Shown piece by piece: positions 1 through 8,370 of a stretch of 42,887 nucleotides of DNA (positions within the stretch are counted from its first letter, which is position 1; each line of letters opens with the position of its first letter). The position numbers and the translations under genes were made by a program. The notes below the pieces were generated by a model that saw only the letters and a list, made by a program, of their open reading frames with translations, did not search any database and was not told the origin of the DNA. The stretch covers positions 1 to 42,887 of the forward strand of contig JANXTF010000162.1 in the NCBI GenBank assembly GCA_025352565.1. Direction: 5' to 3'. The stretch is from Rhodospirillales bacterium (lineage in GTDB: Bacteria; Pseudomonadota; Alphaproteobacteria; Acetobacterales; Acetobacteraceae).

Positions 1-659
1 CCGCCCTGGCTCAGCCGCTCGCGGGAGAACTCCTCCCACTCATGATGCGTGCTGGAGCGCGCCAGCAGCGCCTCCGCCATCTTCACCGGCACCACCACCA
101 CGCCGTCATCGTCGGCCACGATGATGTCGCCCGGCATCACCAGCACGTTGTTGCAGGCGATCGGCACATTCACCGCGTAAGGGAATATTCCCGTCTGGGT
201 ATGGAAATTCGGTGTCGTCCCACGCATCCACAGGCCGAGGCCCAGCTTCTTCGCCTCAGGAAAGTCCCGAATGCACCCGTCGATCACCACGCCCGCCCCG
301 CCGCGACCCTTGAAATAGGTGAGCATCATCTCGCCGAACACGCCCGCCGTCATGTCGCCGCGTGCATCGACCACGACAACATCGCCCTTTTGCGCGTGAT
401 ACAGCACATGCCGGTGCAATTGCAGCTCCGGCTGGGAATACTCGTCGTCGCCGTACTGGTCCTCGCGCTTCGGCATGAACTGCAGCGTGAGCGCCGGGCC
501 GGCGATCGCGTGCCCCGGCGTCCATGACACGGGGCCGCTGACATGGGCGTTGCGGATGCCCATGCGGCTCAACTCCGCGCTGCACGTGGCGCTGCCGACG
601 GCCGCGAGGCCATCGCAAAGATGCCGCGGCGGGCGTTGGATATCGGATGTGTGGATCAT
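1..659 (-). CDS. RraA-family protein (C-terminus beyond window edge)
   Basis: About 219 residues are visible, starting MIHTSDIQ at 659; the last few residues lie off the left edge. The RraA-fold signature is present: a GDVVVVDARGD strand-turn, then GGAGVVIDGCIRD, where the Arg-Asp pair and the upstream Gly region match the family's substrate/metal loop. Next come a PVNVP-like segment (AVNVPIACNNV) and PGDIIVADDDGVVVVP. Family members include 4-hydroxy-4-methyl-2-oxoglutarate/4-carboxy-4-hydroxy-2-oxoadipate aldolases as well as RNase E regulators. Members next to sugar-acid genes are usually aldolase-like or of unknown substrate. AAGGA precedes the ATG by seven bases and decides the start. 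It is transcribed away from the neighbouring dehydrogenase. The exact substrate is not assignable. Confidence 0.85.
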   Translation of the reverse strand, partial: MIHTSDIQRPPRHLCDGLAAVGSATCSAELSRMGIRNAHVSGPVSWTPGHAIAGPALTLQFMPKREDQYGDDEYSQPELQLHRHVLYHAQKGDVVVVDARGDMTAGVFGEMMLTYFKGRGGAGVVIDGCIRDFPEAKKLGLGLWMRGTTPNFHTQTGIFPYAVNVPIACNNVLVMPGDIIVADDDGVVVVPVKMAEALLARSSTHHEWEEFSRERLSQG

Positions 660-835
660 GGTCCGTCCTTTGAAGTGTCAGCTTCGCGTGGCGACTGCGT
701 GATCGAGATCCATCCGGCGCGCGAGCTTCGCTTTCTGGCCGGCCATCCCCTCGCGGCGCATGGCGAATTTCCCGCGGGATGGTATTTGCGTAGGGCGCGG
801 AACGTCAAGCGCGCGACTGGAAGGATCGGGAAGCC
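660..835. promoter_or_regulatory. divergent intergenic region with two 10-bp palindromes
   Basis: This 176-bp gap separates the divergently transcribed RraA-family gene and the uronate-dehydrogenase-like gene, so promoters for both should lie here. It contains two perfect palindromes, TGGCCGGCCA (736-745) and TCCCGCGGGA (770-779), which could be operator half-sites but may be chance in GC-rich DNA. No convincing -35/-10 pair is visible. AAGGA at 821-825 is the ribosome binding site of the rightward gene. Confidence 0.3.
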
Positions 836-1648
836 ATGAGCGTTGTCGTCATCACGGGTGCCGCCGGCAACATCGGTGTCAAGCTGCGGGCGCATTTCGA
901 GCATCTCGGCTGGCGGCTGCGGCTGCTCGACGTGGCGGCCTCCCACGACGCCGGGGTGACAGCCGCGGACCTGACGCGCTACGACGAGACATGGGCGGCG
1001 GCTTTCACGGACGCGGAGGCGGTGATCCACCTCGCCGGGCGGCCGAGCCCGCGCATCTCGTGGGCGGACGCCGTGCGCTACAATATGGATATGACGCAGA
1101 ACGTGTATGAGGCGGCCGTCCGTCATGGCGCGCGGCGGCTGATCTTCGCCAGCTCCAACTGGGTGGTGGCGGGCCATCGCTTCGACACGGGGGCGCTGAC
1201 GACGGACATGCCGCCCTGCCCGATCAACCCGTACGGCATGTCGAAGCTCGCCGGTGAGCGCCTCGGCCGCTCGTATCACGAACGATATGGGCTGGAGGTC
1301 ATCTGCTTCCGCATCGGCTACTGCCAGACGGGGGATAACCTCGCCGGGCGCACCATGGCGATGGGCAGTTGGGGACAGTCGATGTGGCTGTCCAACCGTG
1401 ACCTGTGCCACGGAATGGAGCGCGCCGTGCTCGCGGACAGCGTGGGGTTCGAGGTTTTGAACCTCATGAGCGACAACCCCGGCATGCGCTGGGACATCGC
1501 CGCCACGCGCCATGCGATCGGCTACGCGCCACGCGACGGCGCCGCGCCGGATCTGTCCGACGACATGCGTCTGCGGGAAGCCGACGTCGCGCGGATGCAC
1601 GCGGACTTGGAGCGGCTGCGCGAACGAATGGCACGACACGAAGCCTAA
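836..1648 (+). CDS. NAD-dependent epimerase/dehydratase family protein, uronate dehydrogenase-like
   Basis: A 270-residue extended short-chain dehydrogenase. The N-terminus has the Rossmann motif TGAAGNIG (residues 7-14). An acidic residue after the second strand (LLD) suggests NAD preference. AVIHLAGRP, the FASSN segment and the catalytic YGMSK (Tyr-x3-Lys) follow. Length and the FASSN plus short C-terminal region resemble bacterial uronate dehydrogenase (about 265 aa), which oxidises D-glucuronate or D-galacturonate to the aldarolactone. That role fits the adjacent dehydratase, sugar importer and kdgK-eda, but the substrate is inferred, and another sugar or lactone dehydrogenase is possible. 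Its TAA stop shares the tetranucleotide CTAA with the TAG of the convergent dehydratase gene. Confidence 0.8.
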   Translation: MSVVVITGAAGNIGVKLRAHFEHLGWRLRLLDVAASHDAGVTAADLTRYDETWAAAFTDAEAVIHLAGRPSPRISWADAVRYNMDMTQNVYEAAVRHGARRLIFASSNWVVAGHRFDTGALTTDMPPCPINPYGMSKLAGERLGRSYHERYGLEVICFRIGYCQTGDNLAGRTMAMGSWGQSMWLSNRDLCHGMERAVLADSVGFEVLNLMSDNPGMRWDIAATRHAIGYAPRDGAAPDLSDDMRLREADVARMHADLERLRERMARHEA

Positions 1649-2841
1649 TCGAAGAATCCGCGATCCGCCTCCGACAGGTACGGCCGCGCCCGTTCCGCGT
1701 TCAGCGTGACCCCGAGGCCGGGCCGGTCCCACACGTCGATGAAGCCGTCCTTCACGATCGGGTCCGGGAACCCATCCACGATATCGAACCACCAATCCGG
1801 GCGCCCCCACGGCATCTCGAACGCAATGTAATTGTCTGGCAGCGTCGCGCACACCTGGACGAGGGCGGCAAGGCCGAGCAATCCGTTCGCGATGCCATGC
1901 GGCGCCATCAGGATGCCATGCAGGTCGGCATATTCCGCCACCCACTTCAATTCCGCGAGGCCGCCCACGTCGCACGGGTCAGGTCCCACGACGCGAACGG
2001 CATGCGTTTCGATCAACTGCTTGAAATTCTGCCGCAGATAGATCTGCTCCCCGGTATGAATCGGCGTGGAAGTGGCACGGGTCACCTCCCGATAAACATC
2101 GGCGTTCACGAACGGTACGTAGTCCCCGCTGATCATATCCTCGAGCCACATGATATTGTACGGCTCCAGCGCGCGGCCGAGGCGAATCGCATCCGGCACC
2201 GTCATCCCGGGGCCGCAATCCAGCGCCAGCCCAATCCCGTCCCCGAGTTCCTGCTTCATTGCCTCGACACATGCGACGATATGCTTCAGGCCACGTTCGG
2301 TGAGCGGCCCCCGGTCGATCCAGCCGTGAAAGGCACCGCGACGGGATTCGCCATAGTGGAAGTCCGGAAACTCGTACTTCATGTCGCTGTGAAATCCGAT
2401 GCCCTGCTTCACGATGGTGAAGCCCTGCGGCGCATTCTTCATCAGCCGCACGTTCTCGGCATAATCCTCCGGTTCGAACCGCGTCATCGGCGTGCGGATC
2501 GCACCGTTGTAGACGCGCACGCGGTCACGCACCTTGCCGCCCAGGAGCTTGTAGATCGGCACGCCCGCCGCCTTGCCGGCGATGTCCCACAACGCGATCT
2601 CGATGGCGCTGATCGGTGCCCCCCACGGCTTGAACGCCCCGCGCTGACGAATGCGGAGCATCACGCGCTCCACGTCGGTCGGGTCCTGCCCGAGCAGCGC
2701 GTCCCGCAGCTGCAACACCTGCGGCGCGATGTACGGCTTGGTATGCTCAACCGGACCGAGGCCGTCGATGCCTGCGTCGGTCAGGATGCGGACCACGGGG
2801 AACGGGCCCAGCATGGCGCAGCGAAGATCGGTGATTTTCAT
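1645..2841 (-). CDS. enolase-superfamily (mandelate racemase/muconate lactonizing type) sugar-acid dehydratase
   Basis: 398 residues from MKITDLRC; the frame stays open upstream, but a G-rich ribosome-binding segment sits just before this ATG and family homology begins here. The N-terminal capping domain is followed by a TIM barrel. The three metal ligands are visible as Asp in LALDCG, Glu in MWLED and Glu in HTGEQ. The late barrel motif MAPHG supplies the usual general acid/base His, and PDPCDVGGLAELK is the typical strand-7 segment. The Asp-x-His signature of mannonate/galactonate dehydratases is absent, so the subgroup cannot be fixed. It is last in the sugar ABC transporter operon, 64 bp after the ATPase gene, so a dehydratase acting on an imported aldonate or aldarate is the simplest reading. 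Confidence 0.82.
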   Translation of the reverse strand: MKITDLRCAMLGPFPVVRILTDAGIDGLGPVEHTKPYIAPQVLQLRDALLGQDPTDVERVMLRIRQRGAFKPWGAPISAIEIALWDIAGKAAGVPIYKLLGGKVRDRVRVYNGAIRTPMTRFEPEDYAENVRLMKNAPQGFTIVKQGIGFHSDMKYEFPDFHYGESRRGAFHGWIDRGPLTERGLKHIVACVEAMKQELGDGIGLALDCGPGMTVPDAIRLGRALEPYNIMWLEDMISGDYVPFVNADVYREVTRATSTPIHTGEQIYLRQNFKQLIETHAVRVVGPDPCDVGGLAELKWVAEYADLHGILMAPHGIANGLLGLAALVQVCATLPDNYIAFEMPWGRPDWWFDIVDGFPDPIVKDGFIDVWDRPGLGVTLNAERARPYLSEADRGFFD

Positions 2842-2905
2842 TGCGCGCCCCCGAGGACGCTGGAACCCGCCGCGGTGCAGATCGGTGTGCCGATGTTGGT
2901 TATCT

Positions 2906-3982
2906 TCACAATGCGTCTCCTGTCGTGCCGTCAAAAAGATGCAGCTTGTTCTGGTCGAAACCGAGCCACACCGGGTCGTCGATGGCGAGCATCACACTGG
3001 GTGCGACGCTGACCACGACGATAGTTTGAGCCACACGCACATGGACGAATGTGACATCGCCGGTCGGCTCGACCGTGTAGACGCGGCCGGGCACCGCGCC
3101 CGCGACATGCTCACGATGCAGCGCGATGGTGCTGTGACGCGCGCCGAGGACCACCTCGCGCCCGGTGGCGCGGGCCGCTCTGCCCGCATTCTCCGCCGAG
3201 AGTTCCACGGCCCATCCGTCGCGACCCACCCGGTTGGCTCCCTCCATCAGCCCGTACAACAGGTTCATCGCCGGGCTGCCGACGAAACCCGCCACGAAAA
3301 TGTTCACCGGGTTCGAGAACACCCGTGCCGGCGTGTCGTATTGCTGCAACTTGCCGCCATTCATCACCGCCATGCGATCGGCCATCGTGACGGCTTCCAG
3401 CTGGTCATGCGTCACGTAAATGACAGTCGCATGCAGATCCTGGTGAAAGCGCTTCAACTCCGCGCGCATCTGGCCGCGCAACTTGGCGTCGAGGTTCGAC
3501 AATGGCTCGTCCATCAGGAAGGCGCGCGGGTCCCGCACCAGCGCGCGCCCGAGCGCCACGCGCTGCTGCTGCCCGCCAGAAAGTTCGCGCGGCCGACGTT
3601 CCAACAGGTGTTCGATATCGAGCACCTTCGCCGCCGCGCGCACCTTGCGGTCGATGTCGGCGCGCGGGAGTTTTCGCATCTTGAGCGGGAAGGCGAGGTT
3701 TTTGAATACGGTCTTGTTGGGGTAGAGCGCGTAGTTCTGGAACACCATGGCGATGTCGCGGTCTTTCGGATCGAGACCGTTGACGCGGCGGTCGCCGATG
3801 AAGATATCACCGGCCGTCTGCTCGATCAGGCCCGCGACAAGATTGAGCGAAGTTGTCTTGCCGCAGCCGGACGGCCCAACCAAAGCCACAAACTCGCCGT
3901 CGGCGATCGTGAGGCTGACGTGGTCGACGGCCGTGAATGCACCGTAGTTCTTGACGATATCGACAAGCCGGACTTCAGCCAT
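2906..3982 (-). CDS. sugar ABC transporter ATP-binding protein (MalK/UgpC type)
   Basis: A 358-residue cytoplasmic ATPase of a carbohydrate importer. Visible motifs in order: Walker A GPSGCGKTT (about residues 38-46), Q-loop VFQNYALYP, signature LSGGQQQR, Walker B FLMDEPLSNLD and H-loop VTHD. The remaining roughly 120 residues form the C-terminal OB-fold (TOBE) regulatory region typical of CUT1 ATPases. It starts nine bases after the second permease gene, with GAAGG as ribosome binding site. The single ATPase gene next to two permeases and one binding protein gives a standard homodimeric CUT1 importer. Confidence 0.95.
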   Translation of the reverse strand: MAEVRLVDIVKNYGAFTAVDHVSLTIADGEFVALVGPSGCGKTTSLNLVAGLIEQTAGDIFIGDRRVNGLDPKDRDIAMVFQNYALYPNKTVFKNLAFPLKMRKLPRADIDRKVRAAAKVLDIEHLLERRPRELSGGQQQRVALGRALVRDPRAFLMDEPLSNLDAKLRGQMRAELKRFHQDLHATVIYVTHDQLEAVTMADRMAVMNGGKLQQYDTPARVFSNPVNIFVAGFVGSPAMNLLYGLMEGANRVGRDGWAVELSAENAGRAARATGREVVLGARHSTIALHREHVAGAVPGRVYTVEPTGDVTFVHVRVAQTIVVVSVAPSVMLAIDDPVWLGFDQNKLHLFDGTTGDAL

Positions 3983-3991
3983 GGGGTGCCT

Positions 3992-4849
3992 TCACGCCTT
4001 CACCGCGCCTTCCGTGAGCGCCCGCACAAAATACTTCTGCAAGACGAGGAACAGCACCACGACGGGCACGCTGGTGATGAACGAGGCGGCCATAAGGCCG
4101 GGCCAGTTGGTGGTGTACTCGGTGAAGAAGCGCTGGAGGCCGACCGGCAGCGTGAGCTTGGACTTGTCGTTGAGAAAGGTGAGCGCATAGACGTATTCGT
4201 TCCAGGCCAGGATGAATGAGTAGATTGCGGTGGCGATGATGCCGGGCGAGGACAGCGGCATGACGATCTGGATGAACGCCTGGAAGCGGGTGGCGCCGTC
4301 GATGCGCGCGGCCTGTTCGAGCTGGGCGGGGATGTTGTCGTAGAAGCCCTTCAGCAGCCAGATCGAGAGCGGCAGGCCGAAGGTGAGGTAGGTGAGAATG
4401 AGCGATAACTCGGTGTTCACCAGATGCAGCCAGCGCATCAGGATGAACAGCGGCATGAGGAACACGACGGCGGGGAACATGTTCCGCAAAAGGACAGAAT
4501 AGAACAGCAGGTTGCGGCCGGGGAAGCGGAAGCGCGAGAATGCGTAGGCGGCCGGCACCGCGACCATGACGCTGAGCACCGTGGTGGCGAAGGACACCCA
4601 AAGGCTGTTGAACATGTAGCGCAGGAATTCGCGGCCGGTCTCGTTGGCGGGCGAGAGCAGAATGAAATATTGCTCGAAGGTGACGTTGCGGGGCCACCAT
4701 TCGGGCGGGTACTGCGAGGCCGCGAACTGCGTTTTCATCGACGTCAGCAGCATCCATACCATCGGCAGCAGGGTGAACAGCGTGAGGAGTGCGAGGAACA
4801 CGACGCGCGCGATGCCCCAGCCTCGGTCGCCATGGACCCGCGCTCTCAT
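3992..4849 (-). CDS. sugar ABC transporter permease (MalG/UgpE type)
   Basis: 285-residue inner-membrane permease with about six hydrophobic segments, beginning with FLALLTLFTLLPMVWMLLTS near residue 20. The cytoplasmic coupling loop EQAARIDGATRFQAFIQIVMP is the conserved EAA motif that docks on the ATPase. The C-terminal segment GLMAASFITSVPVVVLFLVLQKYF with the RALTEGAVK end is typical of MalG-type subunits. The start ATG overlaps the stop of the preceding permease (ATGA at 4846-4849), implying translational coupling. Confidence 0.95.
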   Translation of the reverse strand: MRARVHGDRGWGIARVVFLALLTLFTLLPMVWMLLTSMKTQFAASQYPPEWWPRNVTFEQYFILLSPANETGREFLRYMFNSLWVSFATTVLSVMVAVPAAYAFSRFRFPGRNLLFYSVLLRNMFPAVVFLMPLFILMRWLHLVNTELSLILTYLTFGLPLSIWLLKGFYDNIPAQLEQAARIDGATRFQAFIQIVMPLSSPGIIATAIYSFILAWNEYVYALTFLNDKSKLTLPVGLQRFFTEYTTNWPGLMAASFITSVPVVVLFLVLQKYFVRALTEGAVKA

Positions 4850-5775
4850 CCGGGTGTCGCCTCGTCCTTGCCCGTGAGGGCGCGGACGTAGAAATAGCCC
4901 ATCGACATCATCACCACGAAAAGGATGACGGAGTACGCCGAGGCCACCCCGAAGCGGATGCGTTCGAAAGCGAGCTGATAGATGGCCGTGATCCAGATAT
5001 CCGACGAGCCCGCTGGGCCGCCCGCGGTCATGATCCAGGGAATGGTGAAGCTGTTGAGATTGGCGACCAGCAGCAGCAGGACCGTGACCAGGGTCACCCC
5101 CTTCAGATGCGGCATAGTGATGTGCCAGAAGCGCTGGAACACGCCGGCGCCGTCCACCTGGGCGGCGCGGTGCAGTTGTTCCGGCACGGTCTGCAAGCCG
5201 GCCAGCATCATGATCATGGCGAAGGAGAACTCCTTCCAGACATTGACCACGATCAGCGACGGCAGGGACGTGTCCACATTGTCAAGGAAGTTGATCGGGC
5301 GGTCGGTGATGCCGCTGGCGACCGCGAGTGCCCCGATCACGCCGAAATCGCTGTGGTAGAGCCAGCGCCAGATATAAGCGGCGGCGACGGCGCTGATGAC
5401 GTAGGGGATCAGCAGGATGCCGCGCAGCAGGCCGCGGCCGACGAACTGCCTGTCGAGGGCGAGCGCGGCGCCAAGGCCGAGGGCGAAGGCGAAGAAGGTG
5501 GAGAACGCGGTCCAGATCAGCGTGTTGATGGTGACATCGAGGAACGCCTCGCTGGTCAGGATGCGGACGTAATTGTCGGTCCCGACGAAGATCTTGTCGG
5601 CCATAGCGAGGCTGGGCGGCGTGTTGAAGAACGACAGGTAGATGGTGTCGTAGATCGGGTAGCCGATCACCAGCAGCATCACGCCCAGGGCGGGCGCGAT
5701 GTACAGGTAGTCGGCGCGGTGCCGCACGATGCGCGCGAACACATTCGGTTCGCGCGCGGCGGTCGAAACGCTCAC
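4846..5775 (-). CDS. sugar ABC transporter permease (MalF/UgpA type)
   Basis: 309-residue inner-membrane permease, the partner of the following gene. Hydrophobic segments start with YLYIAPALGVMLLVIGYPI near residue 27. The EAA coupling loop reads HRAAQVDGAGVFQRFWHITMPHLKG. Start is GTG at 5775, inside the GTGA overlap with the stop of the binding-protein gene, so expression is probably coupled to it. Family length is normal. The order binding protein, MalF-like, MalG-like, ATPase is the usual CUT1 operon arrangement. Confidence 0.95.
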   Translation of the reverse strand: MSVSTAAREPNVFARIVRHRADYLYIAPALGVMLLVIGYPIYDTIYLSFFNTPPSLAMADKIFVGTDNYVRILTSEAFLDVTINTLIWTAFSTFFAFALGLGAALALDRQFVGRGLLRGILLIPYVISAVAAAYIWRWLYHSDFGVIGALAVASGITDRPINFLDNVDTSLPSLIVVNVWKEFSFAMIMMLAGLQTVPEQLHRAAQVDGAGVFQRFWHITMPHLKGVTLVTVLLLLVANLNSFTIPWIMTAGGPAGSSDIWITAIYQLAFERIRFGVASAYSVILFVVMMSMGYFYVRALTGKDEATPG

Positions 5776-7274
5776 AGGCTGGTCAGCAGGGCCTTCACCT
5801 TGCGCGCGGCGTCATCGGCGGCGGCGGCAACGCTCATCTTCTTGGTAAGCGCGTTCTGCAGCATGTCCGGCACGATGATGTTCATGATCTCGCCCGATTC
5901 CGGGATGACCGGGAAGGGTATCCCGCTCGGCAGCATCGAGGTGGTGACGTTGAGGAACTTGATCGTCTCCAGCCGCTCCTTCATCCACTTCGTGCGGAAG
6001 CCGCGCAGATTGCCGGGATTGGAGTTGGTCCAGGCAATCTTGGTCGACCATTCCGGCCCGGTCGAGAACGCCAGCAGAGCGCGCGCCGCCTCCATATCGA
6101 GCTTGCCGTCCACCACCTTGGCGTCGAACACATGCGCGTTGGAGCCGCCGAACACGATGGCGCGGCGAGCGGGGCCCTTCGGCACCAGGCCGTAGCGCAT
6201 GTTCGCCACCACCATTTCCGCGGTTTTTTTGTCGTCTCCTGTGGCCTTGGAGGCGCGGTCGAGCATGAAGGCATATTCGCTCGGGTGGCTGATCATCATG
6301 CCGAGCTGGCCGGAGATGAACGGGTCCTGGTTCTCGTTCTGTGTGTTGGTGAGTGCCGAGACGGGCACCGAGCGATCGCGGACGTACATGTCGAACGACG
6401 CCTGCAAGGCGGCCTTGGAGCCGGCGTTGTTCAGGTACACGCTCTTGTAGCCGGGCCGGGCCTCCGCCTCGTCCAACGCGCCGCCGCCATAGGCCCAGAG
6501 CTGGGGCATGAAGCGGAACGGCGTGTTGCCGGCATTGGTGCGCGCGACCAGGCCGTAGCCGTTCTTGCCGGTCTTGTCCTTGATCGCCTTCGAATACAGC
6601 ACGAGGTCGTCCCACGTGGCCGGCGGCTTCTCGGGGTCGAGGCCGGCGGCCTGGAACAGCGCCGCGTTCCAGATCAGCCCCATGGTTTCGTTATTGGTGG
6701 GGATGCCATAGGACTTGCCGTTCCACATGACCGACTTCAGGGCGCCGGGCCAGAACTCGTCGCTGCCGAAGCCAACATCCTCGGGCTTGAGCGGCATCAA
6801 TTGCCCCTTGGCCGCGAATTCCACGCCCCACAGAATCGGGAACTTCGCCACCATGGGCGCAGCATTGCCCAAGGCCGCCGTGCGGACCTTGTTCAGCATC
6901 TGGTTGTAGTCGAGGTTCTGCTTCTCGACCGTGATGTTCGGGTAGGTTTTCGCGAATGCCGCCCAGAATTCCGCGTCGATCCGATGATCGATCTGCGGCG
7001 AGGCCTGATTCGGGCCGACATACCAGTAGGTGACCCGCCCCTTGGTGTTCAGCGGCACCACCTTGGCACATTCGGCCGCTGTATCGATCTCCATCGTGCC
7101 GGCGATGCTCGCGATGTATTCAGGCGTCCAGTTTGAAGTGTCGAGCCCAGCAGGAGCCGTTGCGGCCCGCGCGGCTCCCGGCATGCTGGCGGCCATGCCC
7201 ACGGCTGCGGCGGCGCCCAGCAGGCGGCGGCGACCGAGGGAAGACAGACCACCGAACTCATCGAACGTAGCCAT
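5772..7274 (-). CDS. Tat-exported extracellular sugar-binding protein (family 1)
   Basis: 500-residue periplasmic solute-binding protein. The N-terminus carries a twin-arginine signal, SLGRRRLLGAAAAVGMA, with a probable cleavage after AARA, so the protein is likely exported folded. The mature part has family-1 features such as the WNGKSYGIPTNNETMGLIWN segment, aromatic sugar-stacking positions and PPATWDDL. At 500 aa it is longer than the usual 400-430. I chose the ATG at 7274 because GGGAGA lies nine bases upstream; the in-frame ATG 24 bases earlier has no such site. It is first gene of the importer operon and divergent from kdgK. Ligand unknown; context suggests a uronate, aldonate or oligosaccharide of these. 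Confidence 0.9.
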   Translation of the reverse strand: MATFDEFGGLSSLGRRRLLGAAAAVGMAASMPGAARAATAPAGLDTSNWTPEYIASIAGTMEIDTAAECAKVVPLNTKGRVTYWYVGPNQASPQIDHRIDAEFWAAFAKTYPNITVEKQNLDYNQMLNKVRTAALGNAAPMVAKFPILWGVEFAAKGQLMPLKPEDVGFGSDEFWPGALKSVMWNGKSYGIPTNNETMGLIWNAALFQAAGLDPEKPPATWDDLVLYSKAIKDKTGKNGYGLVARTNAGNTPFRFMPQLWAYGGGALDEAEARPGYKSVYLNNAGSKAALQASFDMYVRDRSVPVSALTNTQNENQDPFISGQLGMMISHPSEYAFMLDRASKATGDDKKTAEMVVANMRYGLVPKGPARRAIVFGGSNAHVFDAKVVDGKLDMEAARALLAFSTGPEWSTKIAWTNSNPGNLRGFRTKWMKERLETIKFLNVTTSMLPSGIPFPVIPESGEIMNIIVPDMLQNALTKKMSVAAAADDAARKVKALLTSL

Positions 7275-7455
7275 CCGCTTTCTCCCGATCTCCCGCATTG
7301 GCGCGGGTTGTTGATACGATCGCGCCGCGGACAGACCGGGGCGCTGAGCGACCTTGGACGAAACGCTAGCACCCGGATTCGTGGGGCGCTACGGGGTTGC
7401 GCGCACCGCGCTTCTCACCTTCCCTTGTACGCGAAGCGGCGTTGGGAGGATGGCA
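7275..7455. promoter_or_regulatory. divergent control region between sugar importer and kdgK-eda
   Basis: 181 bp between two divergent catabolic units. An inverted repeat GGCGCG (7300-7305) ... CGCGCC (7321-7326) with a 15-base spacer surrounds TTGTTGATACGAT, a relatively AT-rich core that could be a regulator site. No regulator gene lies in this part of the window and no clear sigma-70 promoter can be read. GGGAGG at 7444-7449 is the ribosome binding site of kdgK. Confidence 0.3.
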
Positions 7456-8370
7456 GTGAGCAAGATCGCCTGTATCGGCGAATGCATGATCGAGCTGCGC
7501 GAGCGGGCCGATGGCCGGCTCGACCGCGCGTTCGGCGGCGACACGCTGAATACGGCGGTCTATCTGGCACGGCTCGGGGTTGCCGTGGACTACGTGACCG
7601 CGTTGGGCGACGACTCCTGGAGCGACGCGATGCAAGCCGCCTGGGCGGGAGAGGGCGTGGGCATCGGGATGGTGCGGCGCATCGCCGGGCGGCTGCCAGG
7701 GCTGTATATCATCCGGACCGACCCGTCGGGCGAACGCAGCTTCCTCTACTGGCGCGACTCCGCTGCGGCGCGGATGCTGTTCGACGGGACGGAGGGCGCG
7801 GCGGTGGCGGCGCGGTTGGCGGCGTATTCCGTGTTCTACCTGTCCGGCGTGACCCTCTCGATCTACGGCGACGCCGCACGGGTGCGGCTGTTGGAGGCTT
7901 TGACGCGCGCGCGCGAAGGTGGCTCCAGGGTGGTGTTCGACACGAATTTTCGCCCCCGTGGCTGGCCGGACCCCGAGGTTGCGCGCGCACTGTATCGGCG
8001 CATGTTCGCTCTGTCCGACATCGTGTTGGCGTCGGTCGACGATCTGCGGCCATTGTTCGGCGATGCCGGGGAAAGCGAACTGGCCGCGCACGCAGCCGGG
8101 GCGGAGCGCGTGTTGAAGTTGGCGACCCCCTGCGTAAGGGTCGCGACCTTGGGCGCCGAGATCACCGTGGCGGCGATGGCGGTTGCGCGCGTGATCGATA
8201 CCACGGCCGCCGGCGACAGTTTCGCCGCCGCCTACCTCGCGGCCCGGCTGGCGGGGCATGGCCCGGAGGCGTCGGCACGCGCGGGGCACCGGCTGGCGGG
8301 CGCCGTTGTGGGCCATGCCGGCGCGATCATTCCGGCGGACGCGATGCCGGCCAGGGAGAATTTCACATGA
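7456..8370 (+). CDS. kdgK: 2-dehydro-3-deoxygluconokinase (PfkB family)
   Basis: 304-residue ribokinase-fold kinase expected to phosphorylate 2-keto-3-deoxygluconate to KDPG in the cytoplasm. The N-terminal IACIGECMIEL and FGGDTLNTAVYLARLG are the sugar-binding motifs of KdgK-type PfkB kinases. The C-terminal DTTAAGDSFAAAYLA is the ATP/anion-hole motif with the catalytic Asp. The start is a choice: the in-frame ATG at 7450 abuts GGGAGG (7444-7449) with no spacer, whereas GTG at 7456 has a six-base spacer, so GTG is preferred. The stop overlaps the aldolase start (ATGA). Pairing with eda strongly supports the KDG assignment over other PfkB substrates. Confidence 0.9.
   Translation: MSKIACIGECMIELRERADGRLDRAFGGDTLNTAVYLARLGVAVDYVTALGDDSWSDAMQAAWAGEGVGIGMVRRIAGRLPGLYIIRTDPSGERSFLYWRDSAAARMLFDGTEGAAVAARLAAYSVFYLSGVTLSIYGDAARVRLLEALTRAREGGSRVVFDTNFRPRGWPDPEVARALYRRMFALSDIVLASVDDLRPLFGDAGESELAAHAAGAERVLKLATPCVRVATLGAEITVAAMAVARVIDTTAAGDSFAAAYLAARLAGHGPEASARAGHRLAGAVVGHAGAIIPADAMPARENFT

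Noticed and set aside
656-1975. 439-codon minus-strand ORF across the SDR gene
   Set aside because: Arg/Pro/His-rich composition, no family motif, and it runs antisense to a clear dehydrogenase; a typical GC-rich shadow frame.
1405-4219. Long plus-strand ORFs of 535 and 522 codons over the dehydratase and ABC ATPase genes
   Set aside because: Composition is His/Arg/Asp-rich and the opposite strand encodes well-conserved proteins; no start signal or motif supports them.
7354-7455. Longer kdgK start at 7354 or ATG at 7450
   Set aside because: The extra N-terminal residues match nothing in the family, and ATG 7450 touches the ribosome binding site; GTG 7456 has correct spacing.
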